64,000 bases of DNA from DATLRC01 sp035478435 (GCA_035478435.1 DATIJT010000009.1:1-64000), one strand, 5' to 3'; counted from the first letter of the stretch, positions 32,255-41,263 are shown. The notes: a model not told the origin generated them from the letters alone. Program-made: numbers and translations.

Positions 32255-33163
32255 TTATTGTTCTTTATTTAGTTCGTGGCCGCCGAATTTGTTGCGCATA
32301 GCTGACAGTAACTTGGTCGCGAAACTGACCTCGCCTTTTTGGGAGGCCAGCCTAACATTAAAAGCGGCTTGAATACTTGGTAACGGTATGCCTAGTTTTT
32401 CAGCCGCCTCAAGTGTCCAGCGGGCCTCACCGCTTTCGGCTACATAACCTTCAATACCTTCTAATCCCGGATTTTCGCTCAAAGCGTCGCGGCAAAGTTC
32501 ATTCAGCCAAGAAGTGATGACGCTATGATGTTGCCAAATATCTCCCGCAGCGCCCAGGTCTAGGGATTTGTAAGGCCCTTCTTTGAGCATCCGGTAGCCT
32601 TCGGCCAAACTTTCCATCATGCCGTATTCGATGGCATTGTGGACCATTTTCACGAAATGCCCGGCGCCGGCCGGACCAAAGTAATGGTAAGCCCCCTCAG
32701 GCAGCGCCAGAGTTTTAAAAGCCGGCTCAATGTTTTTAAAGCCGTCTTCACTGCCCCCGGCCATCATCGAAAAGCCGTGTTGATAACCCCAGACTCCGCC
32801 ACTAACGCCGACGTCGACTAGCATTGAGCCGTGGCTACTGACCATTTCGGCGTGGATTTTGGTAAGCCGGAAGTCTGAATTCCCCCCGTCAATCAGCAAA
32901 CTGCCGCTGGGTAGCACGGCTAGCCAAGCGTTCAATTCCTCCTCAACAGTCTCGGCCGGCAGCATCATCCAAACAACGGCTTGTTCGCCCTTAAACTGAT
33001 CTAAGACTTCTTGTTTGGTAAGCGCGGCAATTGCCCCGAAACCTACAGCGGTTTCTATCTTGTCGGGACTGCGGTTGTGGGCAATTACTTGGTGTCCGTC
33101 TTCGCTGAGTTTACGAGCAATTTGCATGCCCATGCGGCCTAGTCCATGGATGGCTAGCTTCAT
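32255..33163 (-). CDS. gnd: 6-phosphogluconate dehydrogenase, decarboxylating (short type)
   Basis: About 302 residues, the short GntZ/YqeC class rather than the 470-residue class. Landmarks: GLGRMGMQIARKL (NAD(P) binding), IDGGNSDF, VSGGVWGYQHGFSMMAGG and KMVHNAIEYGMM with the catalytic Lys. It converts 6-phosphogluconate to ribulose 5-phosphate and CO2. I chose the ATG at 33161-33163 because GGAGG lies 7 bases upstream; the longer frame is not needed. Short forms are often NAD-dependent. Confidence 0.94.
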   Translation of the reverse strand: MKLAIHGLGRMGMQIARKLSEDGHQVIAHNRSPDKIETAVGFGAIAALTKQEVLDQFKGEQAVVWMMLPAETVEEELNAWLAVLPSGSLLIDGGNSDFRLTKIHAEMVSSHGSMLVDVGVSGGVWGYQHGFSMMAGGSEDGFKNIEPAFKTLALPEGAYHYFGPAGAGHFVKMVHNAIEYGMMESLAEGYRMLKEGPYKSLDLGAAGDIWQHHSVITSWLNELCRDALSENPGLEGIEGYVAESGEARWTLEAAEKLGIPLPSIQAAFNVRLASQKGEVSFATKLLSAMRNKFGGHELNKEQ

Positions 33164-33175
33164 AACTTGCCTCCT

Positions 33176-33316
33176 TCGGATGCCATTAGCCATTTACCAT
33201 TAGCCTGTAACGACACATTAGCAATTAACCATTGGCGATTATTAACCGCGGTTTCATGGCTAATTGCTAATTGGTCATTCATTGAAAATTGTAAATTGTA
33301 AATTGTAAATTGGAGC
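33176..33316. repeat. Heptamer arrays and 16-bp inverted repeat between pgl and gnd
   Basis: GCCATTA, GCCATTT, ACCATTA units start the spacer; ATTAGCAATTAACCAT is matched by an inverse ATGGCTAATTGCTAAT with one mismatch; three perfect ATTGTAA heptamers end it (about 33287-33311). The spacer therefore can form a long hairpin within the pgl-gnd transcript. Confidence 0.6.
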
Positions 33317-33323
33317 ACAGCGA

Positions 33324-33989
33324 CTATCCTCCTATCTGGTCATTATAAATATAAGCTTCCGGCAGCTGTTTCAGGATTTGCGAAGGTTGCTCAGCCAGGG
33401 TTAAATCTTCGGCCTTCAATTTATCTAAAGCCGCCCGCTTCTCTGCCCCAAAGACAAAAGCGTAAGCTACCTGCAAACGTCTTAAGGCTTCAAAAGTCAT
33501 AGTTAATCTAACGAACGGCGGCGCTTCATAACTGGCGACCAGACTGTTAGAGTTGGTGGCTGGCGAACGCGGCAAAATGCCGGCGATGTGCCCATCGGGT
33601 CCGATACCGAATTGGCCGATGGTGACTTCGGCGTGGGCGAAAGCTTGCTGGACTAGCTCTTCATAACGCTGAGTAGTGTCTTGGAGCTTTAAGTTTTCTA
33701 CTAGCGCTGGTATAAAAGTGGCTTGCTGGGGATTAAAGCCGGCGTCATGAAGTTGTTTGAAGTTAGAGTCGGGGTGGCCGGGTAAGCCATAACGCTCGTC
33801 GGTTAAAAGGATGGCTAAGTTTTCGGTTAATTCGACCGGCAAATTATTCATGATAGCCACGCTGGCCGGGATGTTAGAGCCGCCAGGCACTAGCCAAAGC
33901 ACCTTTTTGCCCGCTTTCAGCTCCTCGGTGAGCCGCTTGGAAAGGGCTTGAGTGCCAGCCTGCCAACCCTCTGTCTTTACAAATTGCAT
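33324..33989 (-). CDS. pgl: 6-phosphogluconolactonase
   Basis: About 221 residues from the Met at 33987-33989 (MQFVKTEGW); the longer frame adds an implausible hydrophobic stretch. Landmarks of the family are LLTDERYGLPGHPDSN and QFGIGPDGHIAGILPRSP with the active-site His. It hydrolyses 6-phosphogluconolactone between the zwf and gnd steps. Gene order on the minus strand is pgl, gnd, zwf. Confidence 0.92.
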   Translation of the reverse strand: MQFVKTEGWQAGTQALSKRLTEELKAGKKVLWLVPGGSNIPASVAIMNNLPVELTENLAILLTDERYGLPGHPDSNFKQLHDAGFNPQQATFIPALVENLKLQDTTQRYEELVQQAFAHAEVTIGQFGIGPDGHIAGILPRSPATNSNSLVASYEAPPFVRLTMTFEALRRLQVAYAFVFGAEKRAALDKLKAEDLTLAEQPSQILKQLPEAYIYNDQIGG

Positions 33990-34093
33990 ACTTCTACTAT
34001 ACAGGGCCGATGAAATCAAAACTATACAATAGACTTCTCCCACAACTCTGGCTGACAGGAAAGTTTCGGGAGAGGTTTAATGGCGAGCTGACC

Positions 34094-34122
34094 TTGCATA
34101 TAAAAACATATTAGTCTAAAAT
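34094..34122 (+). promoter_or_regulatory. Putative promoter with near-leaderless start
   Basis: TTGCAT (34094-34099), 17 bases, TAAAAT (34117-34122). The ATG at 34132 lies only 9 bases after the -10 element and has no ribosome site, so the transcript would be leaderless or nearly so. Confidence 0.55.
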
Positions 34123-34131
34123 AATCAAAGT

Positions 34132-35070
34132 ATGTCTGAAGTGCCTTTCGAGTTTGCTGTTTTTGGCGGTGAGCAAATAGGTGAAAAAGCTGCCCTGTTG
34201 AAGGAATATAGCGGCCCTTTGCGTGAAGTCGGGTTTAACATTCCGCGCACCAAAGTAATTGCCAGCGAAACATTAGAACCCTTAAAAACCAACTTGGTGC
34301 TGGCTTCTGAAACTGAAGTTGACCGTGGCAGGGCCGCTTTTCTTGGTAGCATGATCGCTGCCATATGCGCTTCCTTGGGTTCCACGGTAGCCATGGTTCG
34401 CTCCAGTGCCGAGGGGGATGCCCGCGGCACTGGCGTTTATAGGAGCGTGGCATCGCCAAACCATAAACACCATATTGCCGAGGCCTTGCAGCAAGTCCTA
34501 AGCAGCTACCATACCCCACAGGCAGTCGCCTTTAGGCAACAACACGGTTTGGGCGGTGAGCTGGCGGCCATGGTTCAGCCATTGGTGGGCCAAAAACTGA
34601 ATGAGGACGGTGAAATGTATGGGCCGCCGTTGTCCGGCTATGGATATTCTTCTACCCCGCACCATAGTCAAGGTGTTATTAAGGTAGTCTCTGGTATTGG
34701 CGGCGGGCTGGGCCAAGCTGGCGAAGTAATTACGCCATCTGACCTGGAGGCTTTAAAGGATAGAAAATTATCCTTCCCTAGCCGTCCTGTTTTAGGCCTA
34801 GTAGCCTCTGGTGTTAATAAGCGGCTAGAAAAAAGGCCTATCGGAGTCCATAAATCTAGCACCAGCGCCGCGGAAGATATAGAATTACCATTGGGCCGGG
34901 TGCTGCGGCTTTTTGAACCCGCGGATTTGCTAGAGAGATTGCGCAGGTTAGAGCGGCTTACCGGCGTAGCAATGTATATAGAATGGGCCTTAACAGTTGA
35001 AGAGGGCGGTTTAAGGTTTTGGGCCGTGCAAGCCACGCCACTTGAAGACAGGCACGAAATTAGGCTTTAA
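34132..35070 (+). CDS. Stand-alone PEP/pyruvate-binding (PPDK_N-like ATP-grasp) protein
   Basis: A 312-residue protein like the N-terminal nucleotide-binding domain of PEP synthase, pyruvate phosphate dikinase and rifampin phosphotransferase. MVRSSAEGDARGTGVYRS corresponds to the VRSSAxxEDxxxxSFAG motif, and the C-terminal MYIEWALTVEEGGLRFWAVQATP (part) to the conserved DIEWA...LLQARP ending. The swivelling phospho-His and substrate domains are absent. It may be a regulatory or truncated phosphotransferase, or act with a separate partner. The last 11 bases overlap the convergent LmbE gene. Confidence 0.7.
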   Translation: MSEVPFEFAVFGGEQIGEKAALLKEYSGPLREVGFNIPRTKVIASETLEPLKTNLVLASETEVDRGRAAFLGSMIAAICASLGSTVAMVRSSAEGDARGTGVYRSVASPNHKHHIAEALQQVLSSYHTPQAVAFRQQHGLGGELAAMVQPLVGQKLNEDGEMYGPPLSGYGYSSTPHHSQGVIKVVSGIGGGLGQAGEVITPSDLEALKDRKLSFPSRPVLGLVASGVNKRLEKRPIGVHKSSTSAAEDIELPLGRVLRLFEPADLLERLRRLERLTGVAMYIEWALTVEEGGLRFWAVQATPLEDRHEIRL

Positions 35071-35782
35071 CGTCAATGCGGACGAACGGCTCGGCGTAGC
35101 GGCAATCGGCGGCTTTGCCTGCCTCAGAGGCCAGTTGCCGCAGCATCTTTTGGGCGGCCCGCATTTTCTGGCTGGCGTGGGCGGCTAAAGCGGCCATCTT
35201 TTGGTCGATCGAATCGGTTATATCAACGTAGAAGTTGCTCTTTTCTAAGTTTATAAGCAGCACAGTGGCTACTTCGTGAGGCTTAAGCCCGGCTTTGAAT
35301 AGTTCTGGAAAACTCAGGTGGTCGCGCGCCAGCGGGAAAACAGCGTCCAGAGTAGCCTGCCCGGCGGCGCGGTGGTCGGGGTGGTTCACGAAGCCCTGCT
35401 CGGCCACGTAAATCATCGACGGGTCCATCGTAACCACTACCTCCGGTTTGAGTTCTCGGATGGCTCGCACAATAGCTTTTTTCAAGTCCATGGTAATTTC
35501 TAAGCAGCCATCTAGATAGTCCAAAAACTGTACGCTAGAGCCGCCGATGGCTTTCAGAGCCGCACGCTGTTCTTTTTGACGGATTTCGGCAAGTTTGGCT
35601 GGTGACATTTTTAAGTCACTAGAACCTCGGCTGCCATCAGTCAAGATCAAATAATGTACTTCAGCGCCAGCGGCCGCGAATTTGGCCAGCGTGCCGCCAC
35701 CCCCGTATTCCAGGTCGTCCGGGTGGGCGGCCACCCCTAATACTACTTTGGGGGTTAACTTAGAGAATATAATGTTTTTCAT
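35060..35782 (-). CDS. LmbE/PIG-L family deacetylase
   Basis: A 240-residue zinc hydrolase. AAHPDDLEYGGGG holds the metal-binding His and Asp pair and HPDHRAAG the third ligand. Relatives remove acetyl groups from N-acetylglucosamine derivatives (mycothiol, bacillithiol, PIG) or from chitobiose. Substrate unknown here. Full length. Confidence 0.9.
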   Translation of the reverse strand: MKNIIFSKLTPKVVLGVAAHPDDLEYGGGGTLAKFAAAGAEVHYLILTDGSRGSSDLKMSPAKLAEIRQKEQRAALKAIGGSSVQFLDYLDGCLEITMDLKKAIVRAIRELKPEVVVTMDPSMIYVAEQGFVNHPDHRAAGQATLDAVFPLARDHLSFPELFKAGLKPHEVATVLLINLEKSNFYVDITDSIDQKMAALAAHASQKMRAAQKMLRQLASEAGKAADCRYAEPFVRIDVKA

Positions 35783-35799
35783 TTAGGTATTTTACCGGC

Positions 35800-36342
35800 T
35801 TAGCCCCAAAAAAGGTAACTAAAAGGAGCTAATGCAAAACCATGGAGACAGTGGTGGATGTAGCGAGCAGCATAGCTTGCTTCAAGTTCGTTAGGCTGGC
35901 GTTTTACAAATGACTGGCTCCGGTATTGATCCATGAATTGCTCTGCCCAATATTTTTCATCAAGCACATGTACATAATTAATGGGGGGTGCCGGATGGCT
36001 CAAGCCGATTCTTGTCAGAAGACTGCGGACAGGACTAGGCGGAGGTTGTTTGCCATGTTTTCGTTCCGCCACTGTATTCATCCCCTTGAACACCTGATCG
36101 AAAGCTTGGTGAACTAATTCCACATCTATTCCATCGGAGGCAGTGGCTAATCTAGCAATATCAGTTGCGTAATCGCCTAAGGCAGCATCTATTTCTGTTT
36201 CGGTAATGCTATGTGCTCCTCTAAAAGCGTAGGCTTCCAAGAGCTCATCAATACCTGAACGGGCATAAATGATCTTAGCTATCTGATCGTTCTCAGCTAC
36301 TTCGCCTTTTATGGCAGGTCGCGGCGAAAGCTCTTTAACCAT
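35800..36342 (-). CDS. Unrecognised 180-residue protein
   Basis: Soluble and mostly helical, with an acidic N-terminal half and a Pro-rich segment HGKQPPPSPVRSLL in the middle; the last part is rich in aromatic residues (INYVHVLDEKYWAEQFMDQYRS in part). No signal peptide or known motif. It precedes the LmbE gene by 17 bases on the same strand, so the two may be co-expressed. Confidence 0.5.
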   Translation of the reverse strand: MVKELSPRPAIKGEVAENDQIAKIIYARSGIDELLEAYAFRGAHSITETEIDAALGDYATDIARLATASDGIDVELVHQAFDQVFKGMNTVAERKHGKQPPPSPVRSLLTRIGLSHPAPPINYVHVLDEKYWAEQFMDQYRSQSFVKRQPNELEASYAARYIHHCLHGFALAPFSYLFWG

Positions 36343-36432
36343 TATGGATATAGACTATATCATAATTAAACTAACTGACAACATAATTTGTCTGTTGCTG
36401 TGCGAGGCTAATAATTACAAAACCTCGGAAAC

Positions 36433-37638
36433 TTAGGGAGTGCTGGGGGCGAGTGTTTGGGGATGGTGCTCCGGACGGCGTCGCCCGGCGGCCAAGGCGG
36501 CCAGGCAGGCGGCTATACCGCCGCCAGCCGATAGTATGATGCCTAAGTTCTGGGCGCGGCTACGCTTGTTCGCGGCGGTGGTACAGAAAACGTCACGCAA
36601 ATTGTCGGCCTTGTTAGGATCGGTGTTGTTGCGGTATTCGCCCAGGTTGGTCAAATAGTCGCCATCCGGGTCGGCATCGGCGTCGTTCTTATTGATGTTC
36701 AGGGCGTGGTCGTACTCCCATTTATCGGGCATGCCGTCACCGTCGGTGTCCATTTTAGTCGGGTCGGAACCTATCTGGAATTCTGTTAGGTTACTTAGGC
36801 CGTCGTGGTCAAGGTCGGTCTTGGCGTCTGAAGGGTCGTTCGGGTTTAAGCCGTGGGCCACTTCCCAAGTATCGTCCATTTGGTCATGATCTTTGTCGTT
36901 GCCGGCGGCCGGCGGAGGGTTAACTTGGCCGGAAACCGTAGATGAATTGCCCCTCGCTGTGCCGCTGCCGCTACTGCTGGTGCTACTGCCCGGTAAGGCT
37001 GGAGTCGGCGAGCTGCCAAGAGGCGGGTCGGGCACTAGCGGGTTGGTGCCGTTCTGCTGCTCGGAGCGGTCTGCCCGGCCATCGCCATCGGTGTCTTGGC
37101 TGGCTGTGCTGCCAATGTAGCCTAAAGCTTCAACGGCATCGACATTAACGCCGCCGCCGACAGCTGACGATAACCGTACATAGCGGTAAGCTTTGCCAAA
37201 ATTAGTCCAGTTGTAGGCGAAGTTTTGGGTGGATGGGTTGGGGTCGGCGCCAAGCTGGCGGGTTTCGGAGGTAATGACGCTCTGGTTGTTGTCTAGGAAG
37301 TCAACGGTAATGTTTACTTGGGCGTTAATCTGGCCTAAGTAAACCTTCAGGCTTTGAGTGCCTTCTTCGCCTGCCCCCATATCCAGTGTCAGTGAAGCGC
37401 CAACGCCGACTAAAGTGGCCGAAGTGCCATTGGGGGCGCCGACGGCGTTGTTGGCATCTAAAACAGCCGCCGCCGTGCCCGCCACGCTATCGGCGTAAGG
37501 GTCGTAACTGATCTCGGCGGCCTTAGCTGGACGGATCCACAACAATAGGGCCGCGATTAATAGAAGCAACCCGCCTATTAAAAAGGCTATGGATTGTTTA
37601 TGGATCTTAGGTGTGTAATATTGGCTGTTCATCCTCAC
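36433..37638 (-). CDS. Surface protein with thrombospondin type 3-like calcium repeats
   Basis: A 401-residue exported protein: N-terminal hydrophobic signal/anchor (about 17-38), a beta-sandwich region (40-180) of discoidin-like look, a Ser/Thr-rich linker, then at least four D-x-D-x-D-G loops (DTDGDGRADRSE, DKDHDQMDD, DLDHDGLSN, DTDGDGMPDKWE, DADPDGDYLTN) that bind calcium. A C-terminal membrane helix (about 365-386) is followed by a basic tail, like a wall-anchored protein without LPxTG. It may be displayed on the surface; possible adhesion is inferred. Confidence 0.82.
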   Translation of the reverse strand: MRMNSQYYTPKIHKQSIAFLIGGLLLLIAALLLWIRPAKAAEISYDPYADSVAGTAAAVLDANNAVGAPNGTSATLVGVGASLTLDMGAGEEGTQSLKVYLGQINAQVNITVDFLDNNQSVITSETRQLGADPNPSTQNFAYNWTNFGKAYRYVRLSSAVGGGVNVDAVEALGYIGSTASQDTDGDGRADRSEQQNGTNPLVPDPPLGSSPTPALPGSSTSSSGSGTARGNSSTVSGQVNPPPAAGNDKDHDQMDDTWEVAHGLNPNDPSDAKTDLDHDGLSNLTEFQIGSDPTKMDTDGDGMPDKWEYDHALNINKNDADADPDGDYLTNLGEYRNNTDPNKADNLRDVFCTTAANKRSRAQNLGIILSAGGGIAACLAALAAGRRRPEHHPQTLAPSTP

Positions 37639-37868
37639 TCCTGTCTTCTAATTATTATTTTTTGCGCGCTAACTTAATTACCTTTAAGCGGCTGTTTTAT
37701 CCCAACCATATTTAACATAAGGATTTTAAAAAGATCTTAAATCAACCCCACGGAAACCTGTGCTTTACCGGCAACTCCGGCTTCGAGCACTTTTGGCCAC
37801 GACGAAAGCAATCAACTAAACAAAGTGTTAATAATATTTTAAGATCTTGCCTGGAGCGCTTTGCTATA
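37639..37868 (-). other. Leader/promoter region with a two-tier stem
   Basis: On the minus strand GTGCT...AGCAC encloses CCGG-AGTTG-CCGG (about 37763-37795), followed by GGTTTCCGTGGGG. It lies about 140 bases upstream of the surface-protein ATG. The layout looks like a structured leader, but I cannot match it to a known riboswitch. Confidence 0.3.
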
Positions 37869-37870
37869 AT
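37862..37870 (+). promoter_or_regulatory. Extended -10 promoter of radC
   Basis: TGCTATAAT is an extended -10 element (TG at 37862-37863, TATAAT at 37865-37870). No good -35 is visible. The ATG at 37878 starts 8 bases later, at the expected transcription start, so radC mRNA is probably leaderless. Confidence 0.6.
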
Positions 37871-37877
37871 GAAGCCC

Positions 37878-38639
37878 ATGCCAGTTTTGGACACAAAACC
37901 ATACCTTCTTCGAGATAATGACCTGATTGTGGGCGAAGCTGCTGGCGATTACCTTTTAAGAGTCAGAGACTTACCTAGCGAACAAAAACCGCGCGAAAAA
38001 CTCCTGGCGCTTGGACCTAAGAATTTAACAGTCGCGGAATTAGTGGCTATTTTGCTGGGCGTTGGCACTAGAAAAGAAGAGGTATTGGCTATGTCGCAGC
38101 GGATTCTAAAAGAATACGGCGAAAAGGCTATAATCAACGAAACCGATCCTAAAAACTTGAGCGAGGCACTGAACATACCTACGGTTAAGGCTTGTCAAAT
38201 GGTAGCTACTTTCGAGCTAGGCCGACGTTTTTTCGGCAGCACCGGCGGCCGGCCGGCTTACGTCCGCAATGCCAAACAGGCCCACCGCTATTTAAAAGAC
38301 ATGGGCTCGCTCAAAAAAGAGCAGCTCCGCGGCCTCTACCTGAATAGCCGCTACCAAGTCATCCACGACGAAGTTATTTCGGTCGGTTCATTGACCGCCA
38401 ATATCGTTCACCCGCGGGAGGTCTTCCAGCCGGCTATAGAGCAAAGCGCCGTGGCCATCATCATCGCCCATAACCACCTTTCCGGAGTTCTGGAGCCGAC
38501 TAACGCCGATATAGAAGTTACACAACAGCTGATTATGGCTGGCAAAGTGCTGGGGATTGATGTGCTTGACCATTTAATACTGGGCGACAACAGATACCAA
38601 AGCATTATGGAAATTGCCACTGATCACCTTGAAACGTAG
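37878..38639 (+). CDS. radC: RadC family JAMM-domain protein
   Basis: About 253 residues. An N-terminal helix-hairpin-helix region (REKLLALGPKNLTVAELVAILL in part) precedes a JAB1/MPN domain with the metal motif HNHLSGVLEPTNAD (His-x-His...Asp). The usual HNHPSG has Leu for Pro. RadC proteins are found near mobile DNA and in competence regulons, but their activity is not settled. I prefer the Met at 37878 because the earlier ATG (37869) lies within the -10 element. Confidence 0.92.
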   Translation: MPVLDTKPYLLRDNDLIVGEAAGDYLLRVRDLPSEQKPREKLLALGPKNLTVAELVAILLGVGTRKEEVLAMSQRILKEYGEKAIINETDPKNLSEALNIPTVKACQMVATFELGRRFFGSTGGRPAYVRNAKQAHRYLKDMGSLKKEQLRGLYLNSRYQVIHDEVISVGSLTANIVHPREVFQPAIEQSAVAIIIAHNHLSGVLEPTNADIEVTQQLIMAGKVLGIDVLDHLILGDNRYQSIMEIATDHLET

Positions 38640-38704
38640 CCTAGAGTGCTCTCAAAATACCACCAGAGCCTTATAGAAAGCATTTTTGAATAGAGTTTGG
38701 CGGC

Positions 38705-39598
38705 CTAATTTTCTAAGGATTGCCTAGCCTGCTCATCAAAAAGTCGACGATTGTAGATATTATAAATATCCGTGGCGACTGCACGTCCAAAGACTAAACT
38801 CATCTCCTGCAGTTGACTATCTATATCATCTTTAGTTAGTAAGAGATCTTTTAGTCTGCGGCGCATCCTTCCTAAATCGTCTATTAAGAACAGAGAGGTG
38901 GGTATTGCGGCTAGGAAGGGATACCTAGGATTTAGCTCTATCCAAAGGGCGGTCATTGCAGCTGTTTTGGCCACCGCCATCTTTCCTAGCCGACTTAGGT
39001 GTCTGACTGCGATTAGTTTCATTTCACCTTCTTGCCAGTTAAAAAAGGTACCGGAAGCTACATCTGAGACGTGCTGGGCCAAGCCAGATACAAAGGCTTG
39101 TGGTAAGTTGTGCTGCAGCGATTCCTCTAAAGGTATGTCTTCGAAGTCAACAAGACGGCGTAAGATATCTTCGTCGTCAACTTCACCGAAATCTGGCTTA
39201 AGAGTGGAAACAATTCTTTTAAGTATATGCTGCCGGTGAGCTTCAGTTGTCTCGGTAAGGCCTATCGCTATTGTAATGCGGCCTTTACTGTCTCTGCGGA
39301 CTCTAGTAAAGCTACCGCTAGAAAGCTCTTCTGGAGAAGAATCGGATTCAAGAAACTTAATATCCTCGGGCCCAAGCAGAATTATATCTATCGGTGGAAT
39401 TTTCTTGTCCCCAATTGGTGCTGTTTCTGGCTTGCCACTATCTGTGCTAGGAGTTAGGGGCATAAGTCCGTAAGCTTCATGAGCCCCATCGGTAACCTGG
39501 AAAGTACCCCATGGAAAGGCTACTGAATACTTTATAGCTAGCTCTTCAATTGGCGAACCCGCCTCTTGAGTAATGCCCGACCAGTTTTCAGCCTTCAT
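38705..39598 (-). CDS. Unrecognised 297-residue protein
   Basis: No signal peptide. The first third has beta-rich segments (AFPWGTFQVTDGAHEAYGL), the middle is acidic (DFGEVDDEDILRRLVDFED) and the last third is helical with one moderately hydrophobic segment (NPRYPFLAAIPTSLFLIDDLG). The pattern recalls minor CPR-specific proteins only. Transcribed toward radC; 66 bases separate the stops. Confidence 0.55.
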   Translation of the reverse strand: MKAENWSGITQEAGSPIEELAIKYSVAFPWGTFQVTDGAHEAYGLMPLTPSTDSGKPETAPIGDKKIPPIDIILLGPEDIKFLESDSSPEELSSGSFTRVRRDSKGRITIAIGLTETTEAHRQHILKRIVSTLKPDFGEVDDEDILRRLVDFEDIPLEESLQHNLPQAFVSGLAQHVSDVASGTFFNWQEGEMKLIAVRHLSRLGKMAVAKTAAMTALWIELNPRYPFLAAIPTSLFLIDDLGRMRRRLKDLLLTKDDIDSQLQEMSLVFGRAVATDIYNIYNRRLFDEQARQSLEN

Positions 39599-39668
39599 TT
39601 CGACACAATACCATAAAATTGTATAAATGCAAATAAGTACTAGTGCTAAGAGGCTAAAAGCCGGGGTT

Positions 39669-40679
39669 CTAGGACGGCGGCCTAATGAAGCCGGTTATGA
39701 AATGCACTGCCCCGTTGCTGGTAAACCAGTCCCAAATAGCCACGTCTACGTTATCTAGGGCGCCAATATCTTGCGGCGTATAGGTTACAGTGCCATTTAA
39801 AGTGGTCAGGGTCATGGTGTAATTGACCTCATCCATTTGGTGGTGGTAAATAACGCACCCGGTTATGATATGCCAGCCCAGCACGGAGCGCATATTTTCC
39901 GGGCTTTGGTTCATAAAAGTTTTCTGGGCTGAAGTTAAGTAATTATCCCATACGTAGTCATTTGGGGCGAAAACAACGGTCTGCGGGCTATCGACAATCG
40001 GTAGCAGCCCAGCGAAATTAAGCCCGTCATAGAATTGTTTGGTATCTCCGTAAGAGTTAGTTGTCAGGTAAGAGGAATTAGTCATACCGGTAAAGGTCTT
40101 ATCGTACGAAGTGGCATCGGGCGGTAAACAATCTTTGCCCTTAGGCACATAGTAAGCCACGCCTTCGTATCGCCAGTTCGGGTTGGTGGCGATCAGGTAA
40201 TTCTTCTCTACTTCGGCGGCAGTATAAAAATGTTTGTGGTAGTTCGGGCTCCAAAAGCGGTACAAGGGGTAGGTGTTGGCCACTTGCGCGCTATCGGCGC
40301 AGTAAGCTACGCCTTCATACCACCAGTCATGGTTACCGGCGATCAGCTGGTCCCTTTCGGCCGCGCTTATGGTAAAGAAATGGCTTTTGAAATTGCTTGA
40401 CCAAAAGCGGTAGACGGCGGTATGGCTTTGGCAGCCATTGGAATCATTTTCGTAAGCGCCGAAATCTATGCCTTCGTACCACCAGTTTGGGTCTTTGGCT
40501 ATTAAATTGGCGGCTTCGGGTGTGCTGGTAGTGTAAAAATGCGCGTTACTAAACCGGCGGCTATAAAAACGGTAGACATTGACCGGGTTAACCGAAGCGG
40601 CGCTGACCTTTACGCTAGAAAAGGGCGCGCCTAAAAGCAACAAGATCGTTAAGGTTGTAAATAATAATAGTTTCTTCAT
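39669..40679 (-). CDS. Secreted protein with DUF5648-type repeats and a fasciclin domain
   Basis: About 336 residues from the Met at 40677-40679, which begins a signal peptide (MKKLLLFTTLTILLLLGAP). Three repeats of the form YRFWSxxxxxHFYTxxxxExxxLxxxxxxWxYEGxAY (DUF5648) occupy about 30-175. The remainder is a FAS1/fasciclin-like adhesion domain: TVVFAPNDYVWD, VLGWHIITG and AVHFITGFI. The earlier in-frame Met would put residues before the signal. An adhesin-like surface role is likely; DUF5648 modules occur in glycan-active secreted proteins. Confidence 0.82.
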   Translation of the reverse strand: MKKLLLFTTLTILLLLGAPFSSVKVSAASVNPVNVYRFYSRRFSNAHFYTTSTPEAANLIAKDPNWWYEGIDFGAYENDSNGCQSHTAVYRFWSSNFKSHFFTISAAERDQLIAGNHDWWYEGVAYCADSAQVANTYPLYRFWSPNYHKHFYTAAEVEKNYLIATNPNWRYEGVAYYVPKGKDCLPPDATSYDKTFTGMTNSSYLTTNSYGDTKQFYDGLNFAGLLPIVDSPQTVVFAPNDYVWDNYLTSAQKTFMNQSPENMRSVLGWHIITGCVIYHHQMDEVNYTMTLTTLNGTVTYTPQDIGALDNVDVAIWDWFTSNGAVHFITGFIRPPS

Positions 40680-40864
40680 ATTGCTTACTGTAAATAATAG
40701 GGCAACTAACTTGTCTTTTACAAGATCCAGCAATTAGTTTTGTGGTATCGCTGGAAAATGAAACTCCACCAAATTTGTGACCCATCAGATGACTCTAAAG
40801 CACTAGCCTTACTTGCCAAAGGGTATATAATATATATTATCAAATAATAACAAGGAGAATGGTA

Positions 40865-41263
40865 ATGAACGCAAAGCAATTCCTCACCTTAGGTGGGATT
40901 GTGCTGTTATTAGTCGGTATCTTAGGTTTTGTAGGTGTTATCGGACCTACGCCTGCCCAGAGTATCTTCGGTAAAACATGGTATTTCGACAACACCGAAA
41001 ACGTCATTCACACGGTTTTGGGCGTAGCGGCTCTTGCGCTGGTACTACTCAAGCTCAAGGCACTATACGAGCCCGTAACTTTGCTGGTAGGTCTAGCTGC
41101 CCTATTCTTCGGAATCTTGAACTTCTTTTTGGGCAGTTCAATGCCGAACATTGGCAACGCTAACCTGGAAAGTCCAGCCGACTTAATCCTGCACTTAGGA
41201 GTCGGTGTCTGGGCTCTATCTGCTTGGTGGATGAGCAGAGACGCGCCGGCAGTAGTTGAATAA
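40865..41263 (+). CDS. Small four-helix membrane protein (DUF4383-like)
   Basis: About 132 residues with four hydrophobic segments and a short loop with YFDNTENVIHTVLG between the first and second. The ending is ALSAWWMSRD. The look is that of DUF4383/DoxX-like proteins. The ATG at 40865 is placed 7 bases after AAGGAG; TATAAT-like sequence lies near 40825. Role unknown. Confidence 0.7.
   Translation: MNAKQFLTLGGIVLLLVGILGFVGVIGPTPAQSIFGKTWYFDNTENVIHTVLGVAALALVLLKLKALYEPVTLLVGLAALFFGILNFFLGSSMPNIGNANLESPADLILHLGVGVWALSAWWMSRDAPAVVE

Noticed and set aside
33280..33311. CRISPR-like repeats
   Set aside because: Units are 7 bp, directly adjacent or degenerate, with no spacers of constant length and no cas genes.
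37763..37795. Known riboswitch upstream of the surface protein
   Set aside because: A two-tier stem is visible, but no conserved ligand-binding core could be matched; kept only as a low-confidence leader.
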